Under the pieces are notes generated by a model that saw only the letters and a list, made by a program, of their open reading frames with translations, was not told where the DNA came from and did not search any database. DNA of 64,000 bases. Source: Pantoea rwandensis (lineage in GTDB: Bacteria; Pseudomonadota; Gammaproteobacteria; Enterobacterales; Enterobacteriaceae). Location: positions 1 through 64,000 of the forward strand of contig NZ_MLFR01000006.1 of NCBI RefSeq assembly GCF_002095475.1, written 5' to 3'. Shown one piece after another: positions 8,827 to 17,623 of this stretch (position 1 is its first letter; every line of letters starts with the position of its first letter). The translations under genes and the position numbers were made by a program.

Positions 8827-11505
8827 TTACGCTTTTTTGGTTTTCTTATCCACTTTCACCGCTTTCTCCTCGGTAATTTCAGCGGGAGAATTATCGGACT
8901 CGGAGAATTCACGTCCGTAGAAAGTATCAAGCATAATTTGTTTCAATTCAGCAATCAGCGGATAACGTGGGTTAGCGCCGGTACACTGATCATCGAAGGC
9001 ATCGTCTGCCAGTTTATCCACTTTTGCCAGGAAGTCGGCTTCCTGTACGCCAGCTTCGCGAATTGAGGTTGGAATGCCCAGCTGAGTTTTCATCTCCTCC
9101 AGCCATGCCAGTAGTTTTTCGATTTTCTGTGCAGTGCGGTCGCCTTCGCTGCTGAGTCCTAAATGGTCAGCAATTTCCGCATAACGGCGGCGCGCTTGTG
9201 GACGATCATACTGGCTGAAAGCGGTCTGCTTGGTTGGGTTATCATTCGCGTTATAGCGGATGACGTTACAAATCAGCAGGGCATTTGCCAGACCATGTGG
9301 AATGTGGAATTCAGAACCCAATTTATGCGCCATTGAGTGGCACACGCCGAGGAAGGCGTTAGCAAAGGCAATGCCGGCGATGGTCGCAGCATTGTGCACA
9401 CGTTCACGCGCCACAGGATTTTTAGCACCATCGCGATAACTGGCAGGCAAATTCTCTTTCAGCAGTTTTAACGCCTGAAGGGCTTGTCCATCAGAATACT
9501 CATTGGCCAGAACAGACACGTAGGCTTCCAGAGAATGCGTGACGGCATCAAGACCGCCAAAGGCACAGAGCGAACGTGGCATATCCATCACCAGGTTAGC
9601 ATCGACAATCGCCATATCCGGGGTCAGGGCGTAATCTGCTAATGGATATTTCTGACCGGTGGCATCATCTGTCACCACGGCAAACGGTGTGACTTCAGAA
9701 CCGGTACCGGAGGTGGTGGTAATCGCTATCATGCGCGCTTTGACGCCCATTTTAGGGAATTTATAGATACGTTTACGGATATCCATAAAGCGCAGCGCCA
9801 GCTCTTCAAAATGCGTTTCAGGATGTTCATACATCACCCACATAATTTTAGCGGCATCCATCGGTGAGCCACCCCCCAGCGCGATAATCACATCGGGTTT
9901 GAAACTGTTCATCTGCTCCGCACCTTTACGCACGATGCTCAGCGTCGGGTCTGCCTCCACTTCAAAGAAGACTTCAGTTTCGATGCCGTGGGCTTTAAGA
10001 ACACGGGTGACCTGATCTGCATAACCATTGTTGAACAGGAAGCGGTCCGTCACGATGAAAGCACGCTTAGCGCCGTCGGTGGCAACCTCTTCAAGGGCAA
10101 TAGGCAGCGATCCGCGACGGAAGTAGATAGACTTCGGAAGTTTATGCCACAACATATTTTCAGCTCGCTTGGCCACGGTTTTCTTATTGATGAGGTGCTT
10201 AGGTCCCACGTTTTCAGAAATGGAGTTACCGCCCCATGAACCACAACCTAACGTCAGGGAAGGCGCCAGTTTAAAGTTATACAGGTCACCGATACCGCCT
10301 TGAGAAGCCGGTGTGTTGATCAGAATACGTGCCGTCTTCATCTTGTCGCCGAAATAGTGCACGCGTTCGTGTTGGTTATCCTGATCGGTGTAGAGGCAGG
10401 ATGTATGGCCAATACCGCCCATGGCGACTAACTTCTCAGCCTTATCTACCGCGTCGTGATAATCCTTAGCCCGGTACATCGCCAGAGTAGGAGATAGTTT
10501 CTCATGCGCAAAAGGCTCTGACTCATCCACCAGTTTCACTTCACCGATCAAAATTTTGGTGCTGGCTGGCACGCTGATGCCGGCTAACTCGGCGATTTTT
10601 GCGGCGGGCTGTCCAACGATAGCGGCATTCAGTGCACCATTCTTCAGAATGATGTCCTGAATGGCTTTCAACTCTTTACCTTGCAGCAAATAACCGCCAT
10701 GGCTGGCGAAACGCTCACGGACGGCATCGTAGATTGAATCGACTACAATCACCGACTGCTCAGAAGCACAAATCACGCCGTTATCGAAGGTCTTTGACAT
10801 CAGGATCGAGGCGACAGCGCGTTTAATATCTGCGGTTTCGTCGATCACGACCGGGGTATTACCGGCACCGACACCAATTGCGGGCTTACCTGAACTGTAA
10901 GCGGCTTTCACCATACCCGGTCCGCCGGTGGCAAGGATCAGGTTGATATCAGGGTGATGCATTAACTGGTTAGACAGCTCAACAGAGGGCACATCAATCC
11001 AGCCAATAATGTCTTTTGGCGCGCCAGCAGCAATAGCGGCCTGCAGCACGATATCGGCGGCTTTATTGGTCGCATCTTTAGCGCGTGGATGTGGAGAAAA
11101 AATAATGCCGTTTCGGGTTTTAAGGCTGATCAGTGCTTTGAATATGGCGGTTGAGGTGGGGTTGGTTGTCGGGACGATACCGCAAATCAGGCCAATAGGC
11201 TCTGCGATGGTAATTGTGCCGAAGGTGTCATCGGTGTCGAGCACACCGCAGGTTTTCTCATCTTTATAGGCGTTATAGATATACTCCGAAGCAAAGTGGT
11301 TTTTAATGACTTTATCTTCAACAATACCCATGCCGGATTCGGCAACGGCCATTTTAGCCAGTGGGATTCGCGCATCTGCAGCAGCCAATGCCGCAGCTCG
11401 GAAAATGGCATCAACTTGTTCCTGACTAAAGTTGGCGTATTCACGCTGTGCCTTTTTAACACGCTCAACCAGTGCATTAAGTTCGGCAACATTTGTAACG
11501 GCCAT
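8827..11505 (-). CDS. adhE: Bifunctional acetaldehyde-CoA/alcohol dehydrogenase AdhE
   Basis: The main fermentative ethanol enzyme: acetyl-CoA to acetaldehyde to ethanol, regenerating NAD+. The 892-residue protein has an N-terminal CoA-acylating aldehyde dehydrogenase domain (about 1-440; catalytic Cys in NGVICASEQS) and a C-terminal iron alcohol dehydrogenase domain (about 450-870; metal-ligand histidines in GVCHSMAHKLG and FHIPHGLANA). Length equals E. coli AdhE plus one residue; such proteins form spirosomes. An AGGAGAG ribosome-binding site precedes the ATG at 11505. The leader carries a long hairpin and an FNR site, listed separately. Confidence 0.97.
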   Translation of the reverse strand: MAVTNVAELNALVERVKKAQREYANFSQEQVDAIFRAAALAAADARIPLAKMAVAESGMGIVEDKVIKNHFASEYIYNAYKDEKTCGVLDTDDTFGTITIAEPIGLICGIVPTTNPTSTAIFKALISLKTRNGIIFSPHPRAKDATNKAADIVLQAAIAAGAPKDIIGWIDVPSVELSNQLMHHPDINLILATGGPGMVKAAYSSGKPAIGVGAGNTPVVIDETADIKRAVASILMSKTFDNGVICASEQSVIVVDSIYDAVRERFASHGGYLLQGKELKAIQDIILKNGALNAAIVGQPAAKIAELAGISVPASTKILIGEVKLVDESEPFAHEKLSPTLAMYRAKDYHDAVDKAEKLVAMGGIGHTSCLYTDQDNQHERVHYFGDKMKTARILINTPASQGGIGDLYNFKLAPSLTLGCGSWGGNSISENVGPKHLINKKTVAKRAENMLWHKLPKSIYFRRGSLPIALEEVATDGAKRAFIVTDRFLFNNGYADQVTRVLKAHGIETEVFFEVEADPTLSIVRKGAEQMNSFKPDVIIALGGGSPMDAAKIMWVMYEHPETHFEELALRFMDIRKRIYKFPKMGVKARMIAITTTSGTGSEVTPFAVVTDDATGQKYPLADYALTPDMAIVDANLVMDMPRSLCAFGGLDAVTHSLEAYVSVLANEYSDGQALQALKLLKENLPASYRDGAKNPVARERVHNAATIAGIAFANAFLGVCHSMAHKLGSEFHIPHGLANALLICNVIRYNANDNPTKQTAFSQYDRPQARRRYAEIADHLGLSSEGDRTAQKIEKLLAWLEEMKTQLGIPTSIREAGVQEADFLAKVDKLADDAFDDQCTGANPRYPLIAELKQIMLDTFYGREFSESDNSPAEITEEKAVKVDKKTKKA

Positions 11506-11531
11506 AGTGCTCTCCTGAAGGAAGTTAAACT

Positions 11532-11624
11532 CTTTTAGTAAGCAAGCCTGAGTTCGAAAGTATAGCCGCGCTATGCTTATACGTTGGTCAGGATGGTGAG
11601 TGACGCACCGTTGCTTACTAAAAG
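11532..11624 (-). promoter_or_regulatory. adhE leader long stem-loop
   Basis: CTTTTAGTAAGCAA at 11532-11545 and its exact reverse complement at 11611-11624 form a perfect 14-bp stem enclosing 65 bases, ending 26 bases before the adhE start codon. In E. coli an adhE leader structure hides the ribosome-binding site until RNase III cuts it; the same role here is an inference. Confidence 0.7.
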
Positions 11625-11702
11625 GGTTTTCAGGTCAAGAGCCTCGTCTCTCTGTCTCTGGTTTTGATGGGTAAAGATTACCCCCGATGAGGTAGGCTAA
11701 TT

Positions 11703-11716
11703 TTGATGCAGATCAA
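11703..11716. promoter_or_regulatory. Consensus FNR site upstream of adhE
   Basis: TTGATGCAGATCAA is a perfect TTGAT-N4-ATCAA FNR box, about 200 bp before the adhE start and 235 bp before ychE. Oxygen control of adhE is expected from its fermentative role; direction of effect (activation or repression) is not readable from sequence. Confidence 0.75.
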
Positions 11717-11951
11717 TCTGGAGCGAAGCTGACTCCATTCAGCAACCACTTTGGCAACTAAAGTAAGCAATTTTTCAGAGGGCGCAGAGGTAGGTGAGTG
11801 GGCTGGCGGTGGAGAGCGGATTTCTTCAGATGATTTCGCTAACTATCTGCGAAAATAGCAGCATAAATTTCTGCTTGCCCTACTGGTTTTTTTCTGGTTT
11901 TTGCACTACATTAAGCGCGATTTAACCCATTTGAATTTTCCGGAGCTGATT

Positions 11952-12599
11952 TTGAACCCTGTGCTACTTGATTTTTCCGGCTATATAAAATTTTTTGTCG
12001 GATTGTTTGCCTTAGTGAATCCGGTGGGAATTATCCCGGTCTTTATCAGCATGACCAGCTACCAAGCGGCCGTTGAGCGAAATAAAACCAATTTCACCGC
12101 GAATCTTGCGGTGGCAATCATTCTCTGGACCTCGCTGTTCCTGGGAGATGCGATACTCCATCTGTTCGGCATCTCCATTGATTCATTTCGGATTGCAGGT
12201 GGAATATTGGTGGTCACCATCGCCATGTCGATGATCAGCGGAAAGCTGGGCGAGGATAAGCAAAACAAGCAGGAAAAGTCTGAGACAGCCATCCGCGAGA
12301 GTATTGGTGTGGTGCCGTTAGCATTACCTCTTATGGCTGGGCCAGGCGCCATCAGCTCCACTATCGTATGGAGCACGCGTTATCACAGTTGGCCAAACCT
12401 GATTGGCTTCAGTGTGGCTATTGCCCTTTTCGCATTTTGTTGTTGGCTGCTGTTTCGTGCTGCACCTTTAATGGTGCGAGTATTAGGACAAACCGGCATT
12501 AACGTCATTACGCGTATCATGGGATTATTGTTGATGGCGTTAGGAATCGAATTTGTCGTCACGGGTATGAAAGCGATTTTCCCAGGACTTCTAAACTAG
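11952..12599 (+). CDS. ychE: MarC-family inner membrane protein YchE
   Basis: A 215-residue polytopic membrane protein of the MarC/UPF0056 family with about six hydrophobic segments. Signature regions are FFVGLFALVNPVGIIPVF (about 13-30), GGILVVTIAMSMISGKLG and LPLMAGPGAISS. I choose the TTG at 11952: it has GGAG 6 bases upstream and gives exactly the E. coli YchE length and N-terminal register, whereas the ATG at 11901 adds a 17-residue unconserved tail without a ribosome-binding site. Transport substrate unknown. Located between adhE and oppA as in E. coli. Confidence 0.9.
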   Translation: MNPVLLDFSGYIKFFVGLFALVNPVGIIPVFISMTSYQAAVERNKTNFTANLAVAIILWTSLFLGDAILHLFGISIDSFRIAGGILVVTIAMSMISGKLGEDKQNKQEKSETAIRESIGVVPLALPLMAGPGAISSTIVWSTRYHSWPNLIGFSVAIALFAFCCWLLFRAAPLMVRVLGQTGINVITRIMGLLLMALGIEFVVTGMKAIFPGLLN

Positions 12600-12636
12600 T
12601 CGTTCGGTTATTTCTCATTATTAAAATACTCTCGGT

Positions 12637-12676
12637 CCAAAAAGGTGCAAATTAAGAGTGGTTTGCACCTTTTTGG
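12637..12676 (+). terminator. Terminator after ychE
   Basis: CCAAAAAGGTGCAAA and TTTGCACCTTTTTGG form a perfect 15-bp stem with a 10-base loop; the U-run lies within the 3' arm. Located 38 bases past the ychE stop. Confidence 0.75.
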
Positions 12677-12764
12677 TGAAAGTATTCGCTTGGCTTAATA
12701 CGGGCCCTCCATCATCACTTTTGCTACTCGTGCATTATTATTTACCACTTCATTTACTAATATC

Positions 12765-12780
12765 TGTGATAATTATCACA
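12765..12780. promoter_or_regulatory. Perfect CRP site upstream of oppA
   Basis: TGTGATAATTATCACA matches TGTGA-N6-TCACA exactly, inside an 18-bp perfect palindrome (12764-12781). It lies about 400 bp before the first oppA. Catabolite control of peptide uptake is the likely meaning. Confidence 0.75.
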
Positions 12781-13174
12781 GTGTTTTTCACTATTTAAAT
12801 CACGTTATCTAGAATCTAACCAAAATTTTTATCGATACGAATAATCTATTATGCCGACATGACGTGATTATGCAGAATGATTGCAATTGTAGGCTATTTA
12901 TTCATTACTTTGCGCAAAATTACTTCTATATTTTAATTTAATTGTTATAAATCATTAAGATAGTCGATAATTTGATTTAAAAATTAACACTTTTACTAGG
13001 GTTATTTACGTGATAAAAGAGAATTAGCTAACATTTTTGTTGTTTGGCTTTGGCGTGCGGGCATCTGTTCTGATAATTTTCGGCACATCACAAATTTTTA
13101 ATCTGTTAGTCGCAAATGAGTACGCTTCTTGCTTATTGGCTATCAGGTTTTTTGTTTAAGGTTGATCTTTGTTG

Positions 13175-14809
13175 ATGAAAAGCATGGTAGCGAAAACGGC
13201 CGGACGGTATTTAGCGCTATGCCTGTCGAGTGTTGTAGTAGCACCCGGTCAGGCCGCGCAGGTTCCAACGGGCACACCTTTATCAGAAACTCAGCGCATA
13301 GTGATCAACAATGGCAGCGAAGTTGCCTCGTTGGATCCGCAGAAAACAGAAGGCGTGCCCGAATCCAATGTGATCCGTAATTTATTGGAAGGATTGGTAG
13401 AGACTGATAATGACGGGCAAATCGTGCCGGGTGTGGCGGCCACTTGGCACCAAGAGCAAGGGCGTGTTTGGACCTTTACGCTGCGGGATGATGCACGCTG
13501 GAGTAATGGCGAACCGGTCACCGCGCAAGATTTTGTCTACAGTTGGCAGCGCTTGGCAGATCCTAAAACTGCTTCTCCATATGCCAGCTATTTGCAAGCG
13601 GCTCATGTGGCCAATATTGACGCTATTCTTGCGGGCAAAGCACCTCCCACTGAACTGGGTGTTAAGGCACTCGACGCACATCACCTGCAAGTGACCCTCT
13701 CTGAATCCGTTCCCTATTTTATCGATATGCTGGCACATACCGCTATGAAGCCGGTTTATCGTTCTGCCGTTGAAAAATGGGGTGAGCAGTGGACGCAACC
13801 GCAGCACTATGTCGGCAACGGGGCCTATACGTTGGCAGATTGGGTGGTGAATGAAAAAATCGTGTTGAAGCGCAATCCCCAATACTGGGATAACGCGCAT
13901 ACCGTGATTGATGAGGGCGTTTTATTGCCCCTGACCTCTGAAAACAGTGACATTAATCGTTATCGCAGCGGCGGTTCGGACATGACGAATAGCGTTGTCC
14001 CCCCGGATTTGTTCAAGAAGTTGCAGCAGGATTTGGGTGATCAGGTCAAAGTCAGCCCATTGCTTTGCACCTTTTACTATGAAATTAACAATAAAAAGTC
14101 ACCGTTTGATGATGCACGTGTTCGCACTGCCCTCAAGCTCACACTTGATCGTGACATCATCGCCAACAAGATCATGGGACAGGGACAGATTCCTGCCTAC
14201 GGGCTTACGCCGCCTTTCACGCACGGTATCACTCCTGAAGCACCCGCTTGGTCGAAGCAAACCCAGGCTGAACGTAACGCCAGTGCGAAGCAGCTTTTGA
14301 CTGAGGCAGGCTTCACTGCGCAGCATCCGCTGCGGTTTACCCTGCTATATAACACCTCGGAACAAAATAAACGCCAGGCGATTGCCGCTGCGTCGATGTG
14401 GCAAAAGAATTTGGGTGCGGAAGTGACGTTACAAAATCAGGAGTGGAAAACACTGCTCGAAACGCGTCATCAAGCGCAGTACGACGTGGTGCGTGCCACT
14501 TGGTGTTCGGACTACAACGAGCCGTCTACCTTCCTCAATATGCTGTTAAGTGACGCTTCGATTAACACTGCGTTTTATCGCAGTGAGGCGTTCGACAACC
14601 TCATGGCGCAAACATTAACCGCTGCCGATAACACGCAGCGTGCCGCGCTTTATCAACAAGCAGAAGCGCAGCTGGATAAGGATTCAGCCATTGTACCGGT
14701 TTACTACCGCGTCAGTGTGCGACTGGTGAAACCATGGGTAGGAGGGTTCACCGGTAAAGACCCGCAGGATATGCTGGCATTGAAATACTATTACATAAAG
14801 AAACATTGA
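13175..14809 (+). CDS. oppA: Oligopeptide-binding periplasmic protein, OppA paralog 1
   Basis: A family-5 extracellular solute-binding protein (SBP_bac_5) of about 544 residues. It has a signal peptide (LALCLSSVVVAPGQAA) and the conserved family core NGSEVASLDPQKTEGVPESN, WTFTLRDDARWSNGEPV, VGNGAYTL and TWCSDYNEPSTFLNM. It is homologous end to end with the next gene but clearly diverged, so it is an old tandem duplicate with possibly different peptide preference. Start uncertain: TTG at 13169 has the better-spaced AAGG, ATG at 13175 is the first ATG. Confidence 0.88.
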   Translation: MKSMVAKTAGRYLALCLSSVVVAPGQAAQVPTGTPLSETQRIVINNGSEVASLDPQKTEGVPESNVIRNLLEGLVETDNDGQIVPGVAATWHQEQGRVWTFTLRDDARWSNGEPVTAQDFVYSWQRLADPKTASPYASYLQAAHVANIDAILAGKAPPTELGVKALDAHHLQVTLSESVPYFIDMLAHTAMKPVYRSAVEKWGEQWTQPQHYVGNGAYTLADWVVNEKIVLKRNPQYWDNAHTVIDEGVLLPLTSENSDINRYRSGGSDMTNSVVPPDLFKKLQQDLGDQVKVSPLLCTFYYEINNKKSPFDDARVRTALKLTLDRDIIANKIMGQGQIPAYGLTPPFTHGITPEAPAWSKQTQAERNASAKQLLTEAGFTAQHPLRFTLLYNTSEQNKRQAIAAASMWQKNLGAEVTLQNQEWKTLLETRHQAQYDVVRATWCSDYNEPSTFLNMLLSDASINTAFYRSEAFDNLMAQTLTAADNTQRAALYQQAEAQLDKDSAIVPVYYRVSVRLVKPWVGGFTGKDPQDMLALKYYYIKKH

Positions 14810-14968
14810 GAAATGCGCTGATCCGGCGCTAAAGTCGGACGGCACAAAACTGAAGTAAACCCTGAAGGGTGGTAGTGGTCTCTGTTCAGACAGGCAGAGA
14901 TCTCCCGGAAACGGGGTACGCTGGGCGGTCAATCGACCCGGTGACGATAATAAAACTGGAGCGAAATA

Positions 14969-16606
14969 ATGAACAACATCACGAAAAAAAGCCTGATTGC
15001 CGCGGGCGTTCTCGCAGCAATTGGCGCGCTGGCAGGGAATGCCGCGCTGGCAGCAGTACCAGCAGGCGTTGAATTGGCAGCAAAACAGGAACTGGTGCGT
15101 GGCAATGGCGATGAAGTGCAGTCGCTGGATCCGCACAAAATCGAAGGTGTTCCAGAAGACAACATCGCACGTGATCTGTATGAAGGTCTGATCATCAGCG
15201 ACAGTGAGGGCAAACCGGTCCCGGGCGTGGCGGAAAGCTGGGAAAACAAAGATTTTAAAGTCTGGACTTTCCACCTGCGTAAAAACGCCAAATGGTCGAA
15301 CGGCGAACCGGTCACTGCCCAAGATTTCGTGTATAGCTGGCAGCGTCTGGTGGACCCGAAAACGGCTTCACCGTATGCCAGTTATCCGCAGTATGGCCAC
15401 ATTCAGAACGTTGATGACATCATCGCCGGTAAAAAGCCTGTAACGGATTTAGGTGTGAAGGCCATTGATGACCACACGCTGGAAGTGACGTTGAGCGAGC
15501 CCGTGCCGTACTTCTACAAACTGCTGATTAACTCCGTGATGTCACCGGTATATAAGCCAGCCATCGATAAGTTTGGCGATCAGTGGACTCAGCCGCAAAA
15601 CTGGGTCGGCAACGGTGCCTTCAAACTGGAATCACACGTTATCAACGAACGTGTCACTATCGTGCGTAACCCAGAATACTGGGATAACGCGCACACCGTG
15701 CTGAACAAAGTCACCTTCCTGCCAATCAACTCTGAAGTCAGTGATGTGAACCGTTACTTCTCTGAAAACGGCAGTGATATCACTTACAACAACATGCCGA
15801 TTGAGCTGTTCAAAAAACTGCAGCGTGATAACGGTAAAGAGTTGATGGTGAAGCCATATCTCTGCACCTATTACTATGAAATCAACAACCAGAAGGCGCC
15901 ATTCACCGATCCTCGCGTGCGTACTGCACTGAAACTGGGTCTGGATCGCGACATCATGGTGAACAAAGTGCTGGCGCAGGGTCAGTTACCGGCGTACAGC
16001 TTCACCCCACCTGCGACCGACGGCATGGAATTGCTGCCGCCAGACTGGTTCAAGTGGGATCAAAACAAGCGTAACGAAGAAGCAAAAAAACTGCTGGCTG
16101 AAGCCGGTTACACCGCTGACAAGCCGCTGACCTTCAACCTGCTGTACAACACCTCTGATCTGCATAAGAAACTGGCTATCGCTGCTTCTTCGATCTGGAA
16201 GAAAAACATCGGCGTTAACATCAAGCTGGAAAACCAGGAGTGGAAAACCTTCCTCGACACCCGTCATCAGGGCAACTTCGATGTGTCCCGTGCGGCTTGG
16301 TGTGCAGACTATAACGAACCGACTTCGTTCCTGAACATCATGTTGTCAGACAGCAGCAGTAACACCTCACATTATAAGAGCGCAGATTTCGATAAAGTGA
16401 TTCATGACGCGGTGAAAGCGGTAGACGATAAAGCCCGTGTCGCGGACTACCAGAAAGCCGAGCAGATTCTGGATAAAGACAGCACCATCGTGCCGGTTTA
16501 TTACTACGTGAATGCGCGTTTAGTGAAACCGTACGTGGGCGGTTACACCGGCAATGACCCGCTGGATAAAACCCTCGATAAAAACCTGTATATCATTAAA
16601 CATTAA
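14969..16606 (+). CDS. oppA: Oligopeptide-binding periplasmic protein OppA (paralog 2)
   Basis: The canonical OppA: it captures peptides of 2-5 residues in the periplasm and hands them to OppBCDF. The 545-residue precursor has a signal peptide of about 28 residues (IGALAGNAALAA) and full SBP_bac_5 domain with LDPHKIEGVPEDN, VWTFHLRKNAKWSNGEP, WVGNGAFKL and AAWCADYNEPTSFLNI. A GGAG-containing ribosome-binding site precedes the ATG. It lies 159 bp behind the first paralog and 81 bp before oppB, separated from oppB by an intercistronic hairpin. Confidence 0.95.
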   Translation: MNNITKKSLIAAGVLAAIGALAGNAALAAVPAGVELAAKQELVRGNGDEVQSLDPHKIEGVPEDNIARDLYEGLIISDSEGKPVPGVAESWENKDFKVWTFHLRKNAKWSNGEPVTAQDFVYSWQRLVDPKTASPYASYPQYGHIQNVDDIIAGKKPVTDLGVKAIDDHTLEVTLSEPVPYFYKLLINSVMSPVYKPAIDKFGDQWTQPQNWVGNGAFKLESHVINERVTIVRNPEYWDNAHTVLNKVTFLPINSEVSDVNRYFSENGSDITYNNMPIELFKKLQRDNGKELMVKPYLCTYYYEINNQKAPFTDPRVRTALKLGLDRDIMVNKVLAQGQLPAYSFTPPATDGMELLPPDWFKWDQNKRNEEAKKLLAEAGYTADKPLTFNLLYNTSDLHKKLAIAASSIWKKNIGVNIKLENQEWKTFLDTRHQGNFDVSRAAWCADYNEPTSFLNIMLSDSSSNTSHYKSADFDKVIHDAVKAVDDKARVADYQKAEQILDKDSTIVPVYYYVNARLVKPYVGGYTGNDPLDKTLDKNLYIIKH

Positions 16607-16628
16607 TAGCACTCAGGCTATCGACAGT

Positions 16629-16653
16629 GGCGGTGCTGCGGCACCGCCTTTTT
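16629..16653 (+). terminator. Intercistronic terminator between oppA and oppB
   Basis: GGCGGTGC and GCACCGCC with a TGCG loop, followed by T5. Its position inside the operon suggests partial termination, giving much more binding protein than permease, as is usual for binding-protein-dependent transporters. Confidence 0.8.
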
Positions 16654-16687
16654 GACTTTGTGAAGCAACAGCCTGGTAGGTACGGCA

Positions 16688-17608
16688 ATGTTAAAATTCA
16701 TCTTGCGTCGGCTCTTGGAAGCGATCCCGACGCTCTTTATCTTGATCACCATCTCATTCTTTATGATGCGACTGGCACCCGGCAGTCCATTTACCGGCGA
16801 GCGTACGCTATCGCCTGAAGTGATGGCGAACATTGAAGCCAAATATCATCTTAACGATCCGATCGGCAAACAGTACGTCAGTTATCTGGTGCAACTGGCG
16901 CATGGCGATTTTGGCCCCTCGTTTAAATACAAAGATTACTCGGTAAACTATTTGGTCGGCCACGCCTTCCCAGTTTCAGCCAAGTTGGGTTTGGCCGCGT
17001 TTTTCCTGGCAGTGATTCTCGGTGTCACTGCGGGTGTGATCGCCGCGCTGAAGCAGAACAGCCTCTGGGATTATGCGGTGATGGGGGTCGCCATGACGGG
17101 CGTTGTGATACCCAGCTTTGTCGTCGCGCCGCTGCTAGTGTTGGTTTTCGCCATCACCTTGCGCTGGTTGCCGGGCGGCGGCTGGAACGGCGGACAGTGG
17201 AATTACATGCTGCTGCCGATGGTCGCGCTGTCACTGGCTTATATCGCCAGCATCGCGCGTATCACCCGTGGCTCGATGATTGAGGTGATGCACTCCAACT
17301 TTATCCGCACCGCGCGCGCCAAAGGCCTGCCGCTGCGCCGTATCGTTCTGCGTCATGCGCTGAAACCTGCGATGCTACCTGTGCTCTCGTACATGGGGCC
17401 TGCATTCGTCGGCATTATCACCGGTTCAATGGTGATTGAATCCATTTATGGCCTGCCAGGTATCGGCCAGCTGTTTGTTAACGGGGCACTCAACCGTGAC
17501 TACTCGCTGGTCATGAGCCTGACCATTTTGGTTGGCGTGCTGACCATTCTGTTTAACGCGATCGTTGATGTGCTGTATGCCGTGATCGATCCGAAAATCC
17601 GTTACTGA
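16688..17608 (+). CDS. oppB: Oligopeptide ABC transporter permease OppB
   Basis: Inner-membrane permease of 306 residues with six predicted membrane segments. It carries the EAA-loop region that docks the ATPases (RTARAKGLPLRRIVLRHAL, about 205-223). The N-terminal segment LLEAIPTLFILITISFFMMR matches the OppB/DppB family signature. Start ATG at 16688 follows a GGTA-type ribosome-binding site. First gene of the oppBCDF permease block. Confidence 0.95.
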   Translation: MLKFILRRLLEAIPTLFILITISFFMMRLAPGSPFTGERTLSPEVMANIEAKYHLNDPIGKQYVSYLVQLAHGDFGPSFKYKDYSVNYLVGHAFPVSAKLGLAAFFLAVILGVTAGVIAALKQNSLWDYAVMGVAMTGVVIPSFVVAPLLVLVFAITLRWLPGGGWNGGQWNYMLLPMVALSLAYIASIARITRGSMIEVMHSNFIRTARAKGLPLRRIVLRHALKPAMLPVLSYMGPAFVGIITGSMVIESIYGLPGIGQLFVNGALNRDYSLVMSLTILVGVLTILFNAIVDVLYAVIDPKIRY

Positions 17609-17623
17609 TGGTGGAGTTCGCCC

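Larger units (their letters stand above)
11506..11951. other. adhE-ychE divergent intergenic region
   Basis: 446 bp without a gene. It contains the adhE leader stem-loop (11532-11624), a smaller internal hairpin ATAGC-CGC-GCTAT near 11562-11574, the FNR box (11703-11716) and the GGAG ribosome-binding site for ychE at 11942-11945. Nothing else stands out. Confidence 0.6.
12600..13174. other. ychE-oppA intergenic regulatory region
   Basis: About 575 bp, very AT-rich from 12720 to 13080, with no credible gene. It holds the ychE terminator, the CRP palindrome and, necessarily, the opp promoter and the oppA leader. In E. coli the oppA leader is a GcvB small-RNA target; I could not identify that site with confidence here. 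Confidence 0.55.

Noticed and set aside
14684..15322. 212-codon antisense frame across the oppA-oppA junction
   Set aside because: Covers the end of one oppA and the start of the next on the other strand; no start signals.
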